A stretch of 64,000 nt of DNA from Hyphomonadaceae bacterium (GTDB lineage Bacteria > Pseudomonadota > Alphaproteobacteria > Rhizobiales > Hyphomicrobiaceae), in contig JAIEQJ010000032.1 in NCBI GenBank assembly GCA_019747815.1, positions 1 to 64,000 on the forward strand, read 5' to 3'. Shown here piece by piece: positions 48,440-57,312 of the stretch (position 1 is the stretch's first letter; every line of letters begins with the position of its first letter). Below the pieces are notes generated by a model, which worked only from the letters and a program-made list of their open reading frames with translations, searched no databases and had not been told where the DNA came from. The position numbers and the translations under genes were made by a program.

Positions 48440-49648
48440 ATGCGCCTAGCCTACGCGACTGTGCTTTCGGCCGCCTTGTGCCTCGGCCCGGGGGCGGCGA
48501 ATGCCCAGATATCCGGAGACGCCGTCAAGATCGGCGTTCTGAACGACCAGTCGGGCCTCTACTCCGACTTCGGCGGGCTCGGATCGGTCGTCGCCGCCAA
48601 GATGGCGGTCAAGGATTTCGGCGGCACGGTGCTGGGCAAGCGCATCGAGATCCTGTCCGCCGACCATCAGAACAAGGTCGATGTCGCCTCCACCGTCGCC
48701 CGGCAGTGGATCGACGTGGAGGGCGTGGATGCCTTCGCCGACCTCACCAACTCCGCCGTCGCGCTCGGCATCCAGAATTTGACGAAGGAGCGCGGCAAGG
48801 TCGCGCTGTTCTCGGGCCCCGCCACCACGCGCCTCACCAACGAGGACTGCTCGCCCACCGGCTTCCACTGGACCTTTGACACCTACTCGCAGGCCATCGG
48901 CAGCGCGCGTGCCATTCTGCAGGAGGGCGGCAAGGAGTGGTTCCTGCTCGTGGCCGACTATGCGTTCGGGCACCAGATGGCGGCCGATCTCAGCCAGGAG
49001 GTTGTCGCCGGCGGCGGCAAGGTGCTCGGGCAGGTCCGCCATCCCACCGGCAGCAACGACTTCTCCTCCTTCCTGTTCCAGGCCCAGAGCTCCAAGGCGT
49101 CCATCATCGGGCTCGCCAACGCCGGCGCCGACACCGTGACCGCGGTCAAGCAGGCAGGCGAATTCGGCATCACCGACGGCAAGCAGAAGCTGGTCGGGCT
49201 GGTGATCGTGATCAGCGACGTGCACGCGATGGGCTTGCAGGCGGCCAAGGGGCTGATTGCGACGACGGCCTACTACTGGAACCGCGACGACGGCAGCCGG
49301 GACTTCGCCAAGCGCTACGAAGCGGAGACCAAGCGCAAGCCGGGCATGGTGCAGGCCGGCGTCTACTCCTCGGTCCTGCACTACCTGCGGGCGGTGCAGG
49401 CGGCCGGCACCGATGACGGCAAGGCCGTTGCCGACAGGATGCGCGCGATGCCGGTGGACGACTTCTTCGCCAAGGGCGCGAAAATCCGCGCGGACGGCCG
49501 GCTGATCCACGACATGTATCTGGTCGAGGTCAAGCGCCCCGAGGAGTCGAAGGGCCCGTGGGACTACTACAAGGTGCTGCGCACCATCCCCGGCGAGCAG
49601 GCCGCCCTGCCGCTGGCCCAGAGCAAGTGCAGTCTGGTCAAGAAGTAG
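48440..49648 (+). CDS. Orphan ABC solute-binding protein, LivK type
   Basis: 402 residues. A signal peptide (about 1-22, ending GAANAQ) precedes ISGDAVKIGVLNDQSGLYSD, typical of Periplasmic_binding_6 proteins. ADHQNKVDVASTVARQWIDV and LFSGPATTRLTNEDCSPTGF follow. Cys at about 136 and near the C-terminus may form a disulfide. No permease or ATPase gene is adjacent, so it must use a transporter encoded elsewhere. Ligand unknown; relatives bind amino acids, amides or aromatic acids. Confidence 0.9.
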   Translation: MRLAYATVLSAALCLGPGAANAQISGDAVKIGVLNDQSGLYSDFGGLGSVVAAKMAVKDFGGTVLGKRIEILSADHQNKVDVASTVARQWIDVEGVDAFADLTNSAVALGIQNLTKERGKVALFSGPATTRLTNEDCSPTGFHWTFDTYSQAIGSARAILQEGGKEWFLLVADYAFGHQMAADLSQEVVAGGGKVLGQVRHPTGSNDFSSFLFQAQSSKASIIGLANAGADTVTAVKQAGEFGITDGKQKLVGLVIVISDVHAMGLQAAKGLIATTAYYWNRDDGSRDFAKRYEAETKRKPGMVQAGVYSSVLHYLRAVQAAGTDDGKAVADRMRAMPVDDFFAKGAKIRADGRLIHDMYLVEVKRPEESKGPWDYYKVLRTIPGEQAALPLAQSKCSLVKK

Positions 49649-49673
49649 AGGCTGCGGGCCTCCGTCGGACCGC

Positions 49674-49690
49674 CGTTGACACGGTCAACG
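49674..49690. terminator. Stem-loop between convergent genes
   Basis: CGTTGAC (49674-49680), loop ACG, then GTCAACG (49684-49690): a perfect 7-bp stem between the convergent binding-protein gene and kdsA. It has no T-run, so it may only assist termination. Confidence 0.35.
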
Positions 49691-49741
49691 ACGGCACCGC
49701 GCCGCCGGCCTCGAGCCGCAGGGCCGGCAGCTGCAGCGCGC

Positions 49742-50590
49742 CTATGCGCGAGGCGTCTTGGCCACCTGATCGATCGCCATCAGTTCGGCAACCAGCCCCT
49801 CGAGCTGCCTGAGCGGCACCATGTTGGGCCCGTCGGAGGGCGCCTGGTCGGGATCCTGGTGCGTCTCGATGAACACGCCGGCCACGCCCACCGCCACGGC
49901 GGCCCGCGCCAGCACCGGCACGAAGGCCCGGTCGCCGCCCGAGGCCGTGCCCTGGCCGCCCGGCTGCTGCACCGCGTGCGTGGCATCGAAAATGACCGGC
50001 GCGCCGATCCGCGCCATGATCGGCAATGCGCGCATGTCCACCACCAGGGTGTTGTAGCCGAACGAGGCGCCGCGCTCGGTCACCAGCACATTGGCGTTGC
50101 CGCTGCCGGTGATCTTGGCGACCACGTTCTGCATATCCCATGGCGCCAGGAACTGGCCCTTCTTCACCTTCACCGCCCGGCCCGTCCTGGCCGCCGCGAC
50201 CAGCAGGTCCGTCTGCCGGCACAGGAAGGCTGGGATCTGCAGCACGTCCACCACCTGGGCCAAGGGCGCGCACTGTGCCGCCTCGTGCACATCGGTGACG
50301 ACGGGCAGGCCGAGGCTGGTCCTGATCTCGGCAAACACCGGCAGCGCGCCATCGAGCCCGATGCCGCGCTTGCCCGTCAGGCTGGTGCGGTTGGCCTTGT
50401 CGAACGACGTCTTGTAGACGAGGCCGATGCCGAGCCGGCCGCACATCTCCTTCAGCGCGGCTGCCATCTCCAGCGCATGCGCGCGGCTTTCCATCTGGCA
50501 GGGGCCGGCAAACAGCGCGATCGGCCGGTCGTTGGCGAACGTCACTTTGCCGACGACGACGGCGGCGTTGGGTTTCGTTGAATCGCTCAT
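49742..50590 (-). CDS. kdsA: 3-Deoxy-D-manno-octulosonate 8-phosphate synthase
   Basis: Condenses phosphoenolpyruvate with arabinose 5-phosphate to make Kdo-8-phosphate for lipid A core. 282 residues of normal length. Signatures: IALFAGPCQMESRAHALEMA, GLVYKTSFDKANRTSLTGKR, GIGLDGALPVFAEIRTSLGL and the C-terminal FIETHQDPDQAPSDGPNMVP. Cytoplasmic. No other Kdo gene is adjacent. Confidence 0.97.
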   Translation of the reverse strand: MSDSTKPNAAVVVGKVTFANDRPIALFAGPCQMESRAHALEMAAALKEMCGRLGIGLVYKTSFDKANRTSLTGKRGIGLDGALPVFAEIRTSLGLPVVTDVHEAAQCAPLAQVVDVLQIPAFLCRQTDLLVAAARTGRAVKVKKGQFLAPWDMQNVVAKITGSGNANVLVTERGASFGYNTLVVDMRALPIMARIGAPVIFDATHAVQQPGGQGTASGGDRAFVPVLARAAVAVGVAGVFIETHQDPDQAPSDGPNMVPLRQLEGLVAELMAIDQVAKTPRA

Positions 50591-50675
50591 GGCGCGCGTT
50601 ATAGCACACGGCGCGGCAAGGGCGGGGCGCTCGAATTCGCGCCAAGGCGCCGACCGCCCTATACCGCGGGCGGCG

Positions 50676-51167
50676 CTAGAAATACGCGATCAGCCGCCCG
50701 CAGGCGGCCACCAAGATCCAGGTAAGAAGCGAGATCACCGCCGCCAGCCGTGCCCGCGCCGGCAGCACCGCTTTGGCCGGCAGCTCGGCGATCCTGGCAA
50801 CGGCCGGGCCCGCGATCAGCAGCGCATTGAGGATGCCGAGGCCGATCAGCGCCGCCTTGATCTGGAACACGCGGTTCATGGCCACGTGGCTGGCCTCCGC
50901 GGTGAACAGCATGAAGCCCGTCAGCGCCATCAGGGCCAGGCCCAGCATGGCCCCCCGCCGCGCCGGCCGCACCACCGCCGCGGGGGGCACGGCGGCAAAC
51001 GCCCCGAGCAGCCTGAGATCCATGATCGCCACCGACGCCACGAACAGCGTGAGCGCCACGATGTGGCCGACGTTGGCAATCGGATACGCCCAGGGGGACT
51101 GCCGGATCAGAGCTCCCAGCCCGGACTGCTCCAGCGCAATCAGCACCTGCGGCGCGTCGCTCAGCAT
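50676..51167 (-). CDS. DUF6644-like inner-membrane protein
   Basis: 163 residues with about four membrane helices (about 25-47, 62-90, 95-115 and 135-160). The sequence SPWAYPIANVGHIVALTLFV and ASVAIMDLRLLGAF are typical of a family usually encoded beside a DUF6152 gene, as here. His at about 35 and 92 within membrane segments could bind haem or metal. Function is unknown to me. It begins 1 base after the DUF6152 stop. Confidence 0.75.
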   Translation of the reverse strand: MLSDAPQVLIALEQSGLGALIRQSPWAYPIANVGHIVALTLFVASVAIMDLRLLGAFAAVPPAAVVRPARRGAMLGLALMALTGFMLFTAEASHVAMNRVFQIKAALIGLGILNALLIAGPAVARIAELPAKAVLPARARLAAVISLLTWILVAACGRLIAYF

Positions 51168-51518
51168 CTAGCGCATCTCGACGGTCTTGCCCTCGACGGT
51201 GATGCGCTCCGCCCGCATCTCATCCGGATCGACCTTGGAGGCATAGCCCTCGGCCTTGACGATCTTGCCGACGCCCACGAGTTCCGCCGGCGCACCGCGG
51301 CTTTGCATGCGCGTCGTGGGGGCCAGCGTGACCGTCCACACCTTGTCCGGCGCCTTCACCGTGATGAGGGCATGCGGATTGGTGTAGCTCGAGGTCGCAA
51401 TCGGCCCTTCAACGATGATCGTCTTGGAGGCGTCGTAGCTGCCCCAGCCGTGATGGGCCAGCACCGCCGCCGGCGCTGCGAGGAGCAGAAGCGCGATAGC
51501 AGGAACCCGCTGCATCAT
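51168..51518 (-). CDS. DUF6152-like periplasmic protein
   Basis: 116 residues. A signal peptide (about 1-21, ending AAVLA) exposes HHGWGSYDASKTIIVEGPIA, the motif of DUF6152. The mature domain is a small beta fold with NPHALITVKAPDKVWTVTLA. The N-terminal His-His after cleavage suggests metal binding, as an inference. It forms an operon with the membrane protein gene that follows. Confidence 0.82.
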   Translation of the reverse strand: MMQRVPAIALLLLAAPAAVLAHHGWGSYDASKTIIVEGPIATSSYTNPHALITVKAPDKVWTVTLAPTTRMQSRGAPAELVGVGKIVKAEGYASKVDPDEMRAERITVEGKTVEMR

Positions 51519-51550
51519 TGATCTCCCGAGTTTGCTTTACCACCCCCACT

Positions 51551-51592
51551 TGTCATCCCGGCATTCGCGGAACGCGAACATCCGGGACCCAG
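51551..51592. repeat. Palindromic intergenic repeat, family A, single unit
   Basis: TGTCATCCCGGCATTCGCGG to CATCCGGGACCCAG, with an inner GCATTCGCGGAACGCGAAC hairpin. It lies between the GFA-type gene and the DUF6152 gene. Confidence 0.85.
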
Positions 51593-51628
51593 ATGCCACA
51601 ACGACATCGCCGGCCCCTTCGGTTCCCG

Positions 51629-52072
51629 TCATGCGCGCCGCGGCCCGGTCCGCGCAGGCTTGGCGCCCCTGCCCGCCGTCACCTCGTAGCGCGGCAGGTG
51701 ATCGCTGACCTCGAACCATGGCAGCTGCTCCCCCACATAGGCATGCCCGGTCGGCGGCCATTGCCCGGGGTCGGCTAGCGTGCCGTGGAAGAGGTGCACC
51801 TCGCCCGGCCACCTCTCCCCCGTGAAGGCCATGGGCGAGCCGCAGGTGGCGCAGAAATAGCGCTTCACGCCCGGCGAGGACTCGTAGGCCGCCGGCTCAC
51901 CCTGCAGATAGCGGAACTGCTGCAGCCTGACGCCGACATAGGTGGCGACGACCGACGACACGGCGCGCCTGCAGTTCGTGCAGTGGCAATGCATCACCCA
52001 TTTGGGCTCCCCCTCGAACGCGTAGGCGATGGCGCCGCACTGGCAGTGACCTTTGGTGATGGACATGGACAT
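51629..52072 (-). CDS. GFA-family zinc protein
   Basis: 147 residues of the Gfa/CENP-V fold. Zinc-binding Cys motifs are CQCGAI (about 11-16), CHCTNCRR (about 30-37) and FCATCGSP (about 73-80). The family includes S-(hydroxymethyl)glutathione synthase-like proteins, but most members have no proven activity. Two in-frame Met codons at the start leave the exact start open. Single gene. Confidence 0.9.
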   Translation of the reverse strand: MSMSITKGHCQCGAIAYAFEGEPKWVMHCHCTNCRRAVSSVVATYVGVRLQQFRYLQGEPAAYESSPGVKRYFCATCGSPMAFTGERWPGEVHLFHGTLADPGQWPPTGHAYVGEQLPWFEVSDHLPRYEVTAGRGAKPARTGPRRA

Positions 52073-52272
52073 GCACCGTCTCCCTCAGATCGCGGATGAC
52101 CCCACCCTATCGCATGCCGGGTCCCGGCCGCCAGCCGCTCCCGTGGTGAACCCAACGGCCCGCACGCCGGTTCCGATGGTCGCGCCGGCAGCCGGCGCAT
52201 CCGTTCGAGGACTTACGAGCTGCCTTGCGTCCTGCTATGGTCGGTGCGGGTTCCGGCAGCAAGATCGGCGCG

Positions 52273-53109
52273 ATGGCGGAAGGCGCACTGCTCAAGGTCC
52301 TTTGCGCAGCCGGCATGCTCATCGCCGGCACCGCCGCCGCTTTCGCACAGGAAGGCCGCAGCGTGAGCAAGCTCTCTCCCGACATCGTCACCAGCCTCGC
52401 CCCCGCCGGCAAGCTGCGGGCCGCCATCAATTTCGGCAACGGCGTCCTGGCCCAGAGGGACCCGCAGACCGGCGCACCGCGCGGCGTCAGCGCGGACCTC
52501 GCCGGCGCGCTGGCCCAGCGCCTTGACGTGCCGGTCGAGTTCGTCGCCTTCGAAGCGGCCGGCAAGGTGTTCGATGCCCTGAAGACGGGAGCCTGGGACA
52601 TCGCCTTTCTGGCGATCGAGCCGGTGCGCGCCGCCGAGATCGATTTCACGCCGCCCTACGTCCTCATTGAAGGCACCTACATGGTGCCCAGGGAGTCGCC
52701 GCTCAAGACGATCCAGGATGTGGACCGCGCCGGCGTGCGCATCGCCGTCGGCCAGGGATCGGCCTACGACCTCTACCTGACGCGCACCCTCAAGAACGCA
52801 ACGCTCGTGCGCGCAACAGCCGGCGGCGGCCGTGCCATGATCGATCTCTTCCTTGCCGACAAGCTCGAGGTTGCGGCCGGGGTGCGGCAGCCGCTGGTCG
52901 CGTACGCCAAGACCGACCGCAGCGTGCGCGTCATGGAGGGACGCTTCATGGTGATCCAACAGGCCATGGGCACGCCCAAGGGTCGCGACGCGGGCGCGCG
53001 CTACCTGCGCCTGTTCATCGAGGAGATGAAGGCGTCGGGCTTCGTTGCCGATGCGCTCGCGCGCAGCAACCAGCCCGACGCGGCGGTGGCTCCGCCAGCG
53101 GGAAACTGA
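52273..53109 (+). CDS. Orphan solute-binding protein, amino-acid type (SBP_bac_3)
   Basis: About 278 residues. A signal peptide near MAEGALLKVLCAAGMLIAGT ends at AFAQ. The mature protein shows LAPAGKLRAAINFGNGVLAQ, GVSADLAGALAQRLDVPVEF and AAEIDFTPPYVLIEGTYMVP, typical of polar amino-acid binding proteins. The start could be 16 codons further upstream at 52225; neither has a clear ribosome site. No transporter genes are adjacent. Confidence 0.87.
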   Translation: MAEGALLKVLCAAGMLIAGTAAAFAQEGRSVSKLSPDIVTSLAPAGKLRAAINFGNGVLAQRDPQTGAPRGVSADLAGALAQRLDVPVEFVAFEAAGKVFDALKTGAWDIAFLAIEPVRAAEIDFTPPYVLIEGTYMVPRESPLKTIQDVDRAGVRIAVGQGSAYDLYLTRTLKNATLVRATAGGGRAMIDLFLADKLEVAAGVRQPLVAYAKTDRSVRVMEGRFMVIQQAMGTPKGRDAGARYLRLFIEEMKASGFVADALARSNQPDAAVAPPAGN

Positions 53110-53185
53110 CCGCGCGTCGCGGTGCCGGAATAACGGGCGCACGGTTGCGCGGGAACGGAACGGCCCACACCGGGGGATGTGCTGC

Positions 53186-53864
53186 ATGACCTCGCAGATG
53201 CTCGTCCGCACCGCCCTCTGGCTCACCGGCATGGTGCTGCTGCTGTTCGTGCCTGCCGGCACGCTCGCCTGGCCCGGCGCATGGGTATTCATCGCCATGA
53301 GCACGGCGAGCGGCATCGGCATGGGGCTGTGGCCCCGCCCGCCATGATCCCGAGCTGCTGACCCAGCGCATGGGGCCCATGTTTCAACGCGGCCAACGCA
53401 CGGCCGACAAGGTGCTCGTTGCCGTGCTGCTGATAGCTGTCTGCGGCTGGTTCCTTCTCATGGGGCTGGATGCAGGCGCCAGCACGAGGGCTGCAATGCC
53501 TCTGCCGCTGCGCCTCGTCGGCGTCGCAGCCATGCTGATGTGTCTGTATGTCGTGTTCCTGACCATGCGCACGAACACGTTCGCGGCGCCCGTCGTACGC
53601 GTGCAGACCGAGCGCCAGCAGAGGGTGATCGACAGCGGCCCCTATGCGGTCGTCCGGCATCCCATGTACGTCGGCGCGATCCTCTATTTCCTCGACGTGC
53701 CGTTGCTGCTCGGCGCGTGGCTCGGCCTTGCGGTCGCGCCCCTCGTGATTGCGCTGATCGCCGTGCGCATCGTGCTCGAGGAGGCGACGCTGCGCGCCGG
53801 ACTGCCCGGCTATGCCGACTACACCCAGCGCGTGCGCTGGCGCCTGCTGCCCGGCGTGTGGTGA
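53186..53864 (+). pseudogene. Isoprenylcysteine methyltransferase-like membrane protein, frameshifted
   Basis: The first part, MTSQMLVRTALWLTGMVLLL to GIGMGLW, breaks at about 53325-53345 in a C-rich tract and stops at a TGA. The next frame continues with HDPELLTQRMGPMFQRGQRT and the methyltransferase signature SGPYAVVRHPMYVGAILYFL, then a proper C-terminus at 53864. Joined, the parts give a normal five-helix ICMT/PEMT-like protein of about 225 residues. One base must be lost or two gained to restore the frame. It may be a real mutation or a sequencing error in the C-run; the second part alone could still be translated from the ATG at 53370. Confidence 0.75.
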
Positions 53865-53897
53865 GAGCGATCTCTCGGTCTTTGAGGGCTGCCGCCG

Positions 53898-54323
53898 CTA
53901 ACCCCGTTCTTCGCCTTGCGCAGGTTGCCCATGCGATTGGATCGACTCTCGCAACGAAGTCCGCCGCCATTGCGCCCTCTGATATCCTGGCACGGGATCG
54001 ATCTCAGGGATGCTCACCAGCAAGCCCGCCACTCCGGCAAGCACGAGCGTAAGCGTAAAATCTCCGATCAGGGTGTACACCTTGGGATCAACGACCGCCA
54101 TGCAGACAAGCAGGCTGCTAGCAATTGTGGTCGCGGCCACGACGGTAATGACCTTTTCCGACAGGCGATCCAAGTGAAAGCGCGGCGTTTTGCTCGTGCA
54201 GATGTCCCATATGATGTTGATCGAAAGACAGAGCGCAATAATGAAGAAATAGAATTTCCCCAACTCGGCCTTGTCGTGCGGAACGAGGAACGCGAGTGTC
54301 GAGGCCAGATGCGACCAACTCAT
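53898..54323 (-). CDS. Small membrane protein of unknown function
   Basis: 141 residues from the ATG that overlaps the previous stop (ATGA). About three membrane helices: LGKFYFFIIALCLSINIIWD, VITVVAATTIASSLLVCMAV and FTLTLVLAGVAGLLVSI. The tail is polar and charged. Base composition is visibly lower in GC than the flanking genes, which suggests horizontal acquisition. Family not recognised. Confidence 0.65.
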   Translation of the reverse strand: MSWSHLASTLAFLVPHDKAELGKFYFFIIALCLSINIIWDICTSKTPRFHLDRLSEKVITVVAATTIASSLLVCMAVVDPKVYTLIGDFTLTLVLAGVAGLLVSIPEIDPVPGYQRAQWRRTSLRESIQSHGQPAQGEERG

Positions 54324-54598
54324 CTTCGGGCGCTCACAACGAGCATAAGAACGTTGAGGACTACGGCTATGAGGCCTGCTGCCCATGCAACGGGCTCGAT
54401 GTACTGCTCGACCAAGGCTCGCTTGTTCGAATGCAGAAGGTCGATCAGAATCGCGGCAGCCCCACTGCCGGCAATTGCCGCCCCCGCTCCCAGAATGAAT
54501 GCAGCAAAGACGCTGTGAAGCATGCTGAGGCGAGAGATCGCTGCATAGTTCACCGCTTGCCTTCCAATGTCACTGGAGCTCCTTGACTGATCATTCAT
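54320..54598 (-). CDS. Small two-helix membrane protein of unknown function
   Basis: 92 residues. A polar N-terminus (MNDQSRSSSDIGRQAVNYAA) precedes membrane helices at about 27-50 (SVFAAFILGAGAAIAGSGAA) and 67-88 (VAWAAGLIAVVLNVLMLVVS). It is translationally coupled to the next gene by a 4-base overlap, so the two products probably act together. No family recognised; lower GC than the surroundings. Confidence 0.65.
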   Translation of the reverse strand: MNDQSRSSSDIGRQAVNYAAISRLSMLHSVFAAFILGAGAAIAGSGAAAILIDLLHSNKRALVEQYIEPVAWAAGLIAVVLNVLMLVVSARR

Positions 54599-54803
54599 AG
54601 GTGTTGCCTTTCGCGCTCATCGCACTGACTGGGCAATCCTTCGGTATGCGGACACCATAGTCTCGAGATCAATGGGGAACAACTCCCGGGCCGCCTGCAG
54701 TCCATCCACTGCTGCAGCACGCCTATGCGGCTCAACGCACCTCGCAAGCCCATGGCGACGTGTCGTTTGGCAACATGTTCCCGAATCGGCACACCACGAG
54801 GTC

Positions 54804-55604
54804 TCAATAGTAGATCGCCCCCGGCGTCCCCCCGCCCGCGGGGATCGAATCGCCGTTGATCGCCATGGCCTTGGGCGAGGCCAGGAACGCCACCACGTGG
54901 CCGATCTGCTCGGCCGTGATCAGCTTCCGCACCAGATTGCCGCCGTCCATGCGCGCCGCGATCTCTGCCTCGCTCACGCCCCCCGCCTTTGCCCGCGCCG
55001 CGATCACGCCCGGGGTCGCCTCCGTGCGGGTGAGCCCGGGATGCACGCACACCGCCTGAATGCCGTGCGGCGCCAGCTCGTCGGCCAGGTTCTTGGTCAG
55101 CGCCGCCACGCCGACATTGCGGATGCTGCCGATGGTCGTGCCGGTGTGGCGCGCACCTAGGCCGCTCACATTGATGATGCGCCCCGACCTCTGCCTGATC
55201 ATGTGCGGCGCCACCTCGCGCGCGGTGCGCAGATAGCCCACCACCTTCGTATTGACATGGTCCCAGACCTCCTCGGTGGTGATCTCGCTCAAGGTGGGCG
55301 GCCGCGACTGGCCGCTCGGCTTGGCGGCGCAGTTGACCAGAACGTCGATCCGGCCGAACGCTGCCACCACGTCGGCCACCATCTCTTTCACCGCCGCATC
55401 GTTGGTGGTATCGCACACGAAGCCCCGAGCCCTGCCGCCGCCCGCCTTGGCGATCTCCGCCGCCGCGGCGTCCAGCGAGGCGGAGTTGCGCGCAACCAGC
55501 GCCACGTCGGCGCCTTCCTGCGCCAGCACCCGCCCGATCGCCTTGCCGATGCCGCGATTGCCGCCCGTGACAATGGCGACCTTGCCTTCGAGCTCCAGAT
55601 CCAT
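54804..55604 (-). CDS. SDR-family protein lacking the YxxxK motif
   Basis: 266 residues. The NAD(P)-binding motif VTGGNRGIGKAIG (about 12-24) and FGRIDVLVNCAAKP (NNAG-equivalent) are intact. In the usual catalytic place the sequence reads INVSGLGARHTGTTIGSIRN and then VGVAALTKNLADELAPHGI: counting back from the conserved LTK, Tyr is replaced by Gly and Lys by Asn. It may bind cofactor without classical SDR chemistry, or use another residue. Single gene. Confidence 0.88.
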   Translation of the reverse strand: MDLELEGKVAIVTGGNRGIGKAIGRVLAQEGADVALVARNSASLDAAAAEIAKAGGGRARGFVCDTTNDAAVKEMVADVVAAFGRIDVLVNCAAKPSGQSRPPTLSEITTEEVWDHVNTKVVGYLRTAREVAPHMIRQRSGRIINVSGLGARHTGTTIGSIRNVGVAALTKNLADELAPHGIQAVCVHPGLTRTEATPGVIAARAKAGGVSEAEIAARMDGGNLVRKLITAEQIGHVVAFLASPKAMAINGDSIPAGGGTPGAIYY

Positions 55605-55816
55605 GACGCTTCCCCTTGCTGCAATGCCCTGTTCGCCATCGATACTCGGGAGGGTAACACCTCCGTGTCAACCCGTGACGGATGGGGGCTTGCAGCGCCC
55701 TGCATGCGCCACTCCGCCACCGTGTCGCAGCATTGCCTCGCCGCGGGGACATCCCGCATAATGCGCACCGCCGCGGCAGAGCTTCATCTGCAGCCGAATT
55801 TCCGGGGAGACGCACA

Positions 55817-57166
55817 ATGGTCAAGAAAGAGCGCCTGATCGACGAGCTGTATGCCGAGGATGCCGAGCGCGCCGACGCCACCGTGTTCGACCGGCGCACG
55901 GACGTGTCGCGCCGGGGCTTTCTCGGCGGTGCAGGCTTGGCCGCCATGAGCGCCTCGGTCGGCGGCAGCATCGTGCATCACGCGCATATGCCGGGTGGTC
56001 TCATTCCCGCCGCGTTCGCCCAGGACGCCAAGAAGGACGCCCCGGCCGCTGCGCCTGCCGGCCCTCAGAAGCTCAACTTCCCCGGTAAGGATTCAGGTCT
56101 GGTCGTGCTCGGCGACAAGCCGCTGGTTGCAGAAACCCCCGAGCACCTGCTCGACGACGACACGACGCCTCTTTCCAAATTCTTTATTCGCAACAACGGC
56201 CTGACCCCGGACCCGGCCAAGGATTCCGACGGCTGGAAGCTCACCATCGACGGCGAGGTCAACAAGCCGCTTGAGATCACGCTCGGCGAATTGAAGAAGC
56301 GGGCGCCGGCCCGCACCTACCGCATGGTGCTGGAGTGCGGTGGCAACGGTCGTGCATTCTTCACCCCCCAGGCCCGCGGCAACCAGTGGACCAACGGCGG
56401 CGCCGGCTGCGCCGAGTGGACCGGCATACCCCTGGCCAGCGTGCTGCGTGCGGCCGGCGTGAAGCAATCCGCCGTCTATACCGCCAACTACGGCGCCGAC
56501 GTCCATCTCTCGGGTGACCCCAAGCGCGAGACGCTCTCGCGCGGCGTGCCCCTGGCCAAGGCCATGAATGAGCACAGCCTGCTGGTGTGGGGCATGAACG
56601 GCCAGCCGCTGGAGAACATCCACGGCGGTCCGCTGCGCCTCGTCATCCCGGGCTGGCCGGGCTCCGTCTCGCACAAGTGGCTCTCCAAGATCACCCTGCG
56701 CGACAAGGTGCACGACGGACAGGGCATGATGGGCACCTCCTATCGGGTGGCGATCAAGCCGATGATGCCCGGCGGCAAGTCAGACGACGGCAACTTCAAG
56801 ATCCTGGAATCGATGCCGGTGCGCGGCATCATCACCAGCCCGACCAACGGCACCCGGCTGGCGGCCGGCACGCGCGAGGTGCGGCTGCGCGGCGCCGCCT
56901 GGGCGGGCGACCTCGAGGTCCGCCGTGTCGACCTGTCGCTCGACTTCGGCGCCACCTGGCGGCAGGCGGCCCTGTCGCCCCCGAAGAACCGCTACGACTG
57001 GCGGCGCTGGACCGCAACGGTGCGGCTGCCGAGCGACGGCTACTACGAGGTCTGGGTGCGCGCCACCGACTCGGCTGAAAAATCACAGCCGCACGTGGCC
57101 GGCAACTGGAACCCGCAGGGCTACGGCGCCAACCCGATGCACCGCATCGCCGTGCTGGTGGGTTGA
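55817..57166 (+). CDS. Sulfite dehydrogenase, molybdenum subunit (SorA/SorT type)
   Basis: Oxidises sulfite to sulfate in the periplasm. 449 residues from the ATG preceded by GGGGAGA. The N-terminus holds a Tat motif SRRGFLGG (about 31-38). The oxidoreductase molybdopterin-binding domain (about 100-330) has YRMVLECGGNGRAFF with Cys174 as the Mo ligand; a Mo-co dimerisation domain (about 345-445) follows with AGTREVRLRGAAWAGDLEVR. The next gene encodes a c-type cytochrome that likely takes the electrons. Confidence 0.92.
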   Translation: MVKKERLIDELYAEDAERADATVFDRRTDVSRRGFLGGAGLAAMSASVGGSIVHHAHMPGGLIPAAFAQDAKKDAPAAAPAGPQKLNFPGKDSGLVVLGDKPLVAETPEHLLDDDTTPLSKFFIRNNGLTPDPAKDSDGWKLTIDGEVNKPLEITLGELKKRAPARTYRMVLECGGNGRAFFTPQARGNQWTNGGAGCAEWTGIPLASVLRAAGVKQSAVYTANYGADVHLSGDPKRETLSRGVPLAKAMNEHSLLVWGMNGQPLENIHGGPLRLVIPGWPGSVSHKWLSKITLRDKVHDGQGMMGTSYRVAIKPMMPGGKSDDGNFKILESMPVRGIITSPTNGTRLAAGTREVRLRGAAWAGDLEVRRVDLSLDFGATWRQAALSPPKNRYDWRRWTATVRLPSDGYYEVWVRATDSAEKSQPHVAGNWNPQGYGANPMHRIAVLVG

Positions 57167-57182
57167 GCGGCATGACGATCCC

Positions 57183-57298
57183 TGTCATCCCGGCCTTGGG
57201 CGTTAACCCGAGAGCCGGGACCCAGAGCCCCGATTCGTGTGTGCCCCGCTTCTCCTGGGTCCCGGATATTTCGCTGGCCGCGAAATTCCGGGATGACA
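57183..57298. repeat. Palindromic intergenic repeat, family A, composite copy
   Basis: TGTCATCCCGGCC to GCCGGGACCCAG, followed by the mirror CTGGGTCCCGGATATTTC to ATTCCGGGATGACA. It lies between the two sulfite dehydrogenase genes in frame with the cytochrome gene, so the open frame runs through the repeat. Confidence 0.88.
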
Positions 57299-57312
57299 CC
57301 GGGGCGGCCCGT

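Noticed and set aside
54617-54720. Short reverse-strand frame ending QAARELFPIDLETMVSAYRR and IAQSVR before the 92-residue membrane protein gene
   Set aside because: It looks protein-like but has no good start codon or ribosome site and is only about 30 codons from a GTG; it may be a remnant of a gene, not a gene.
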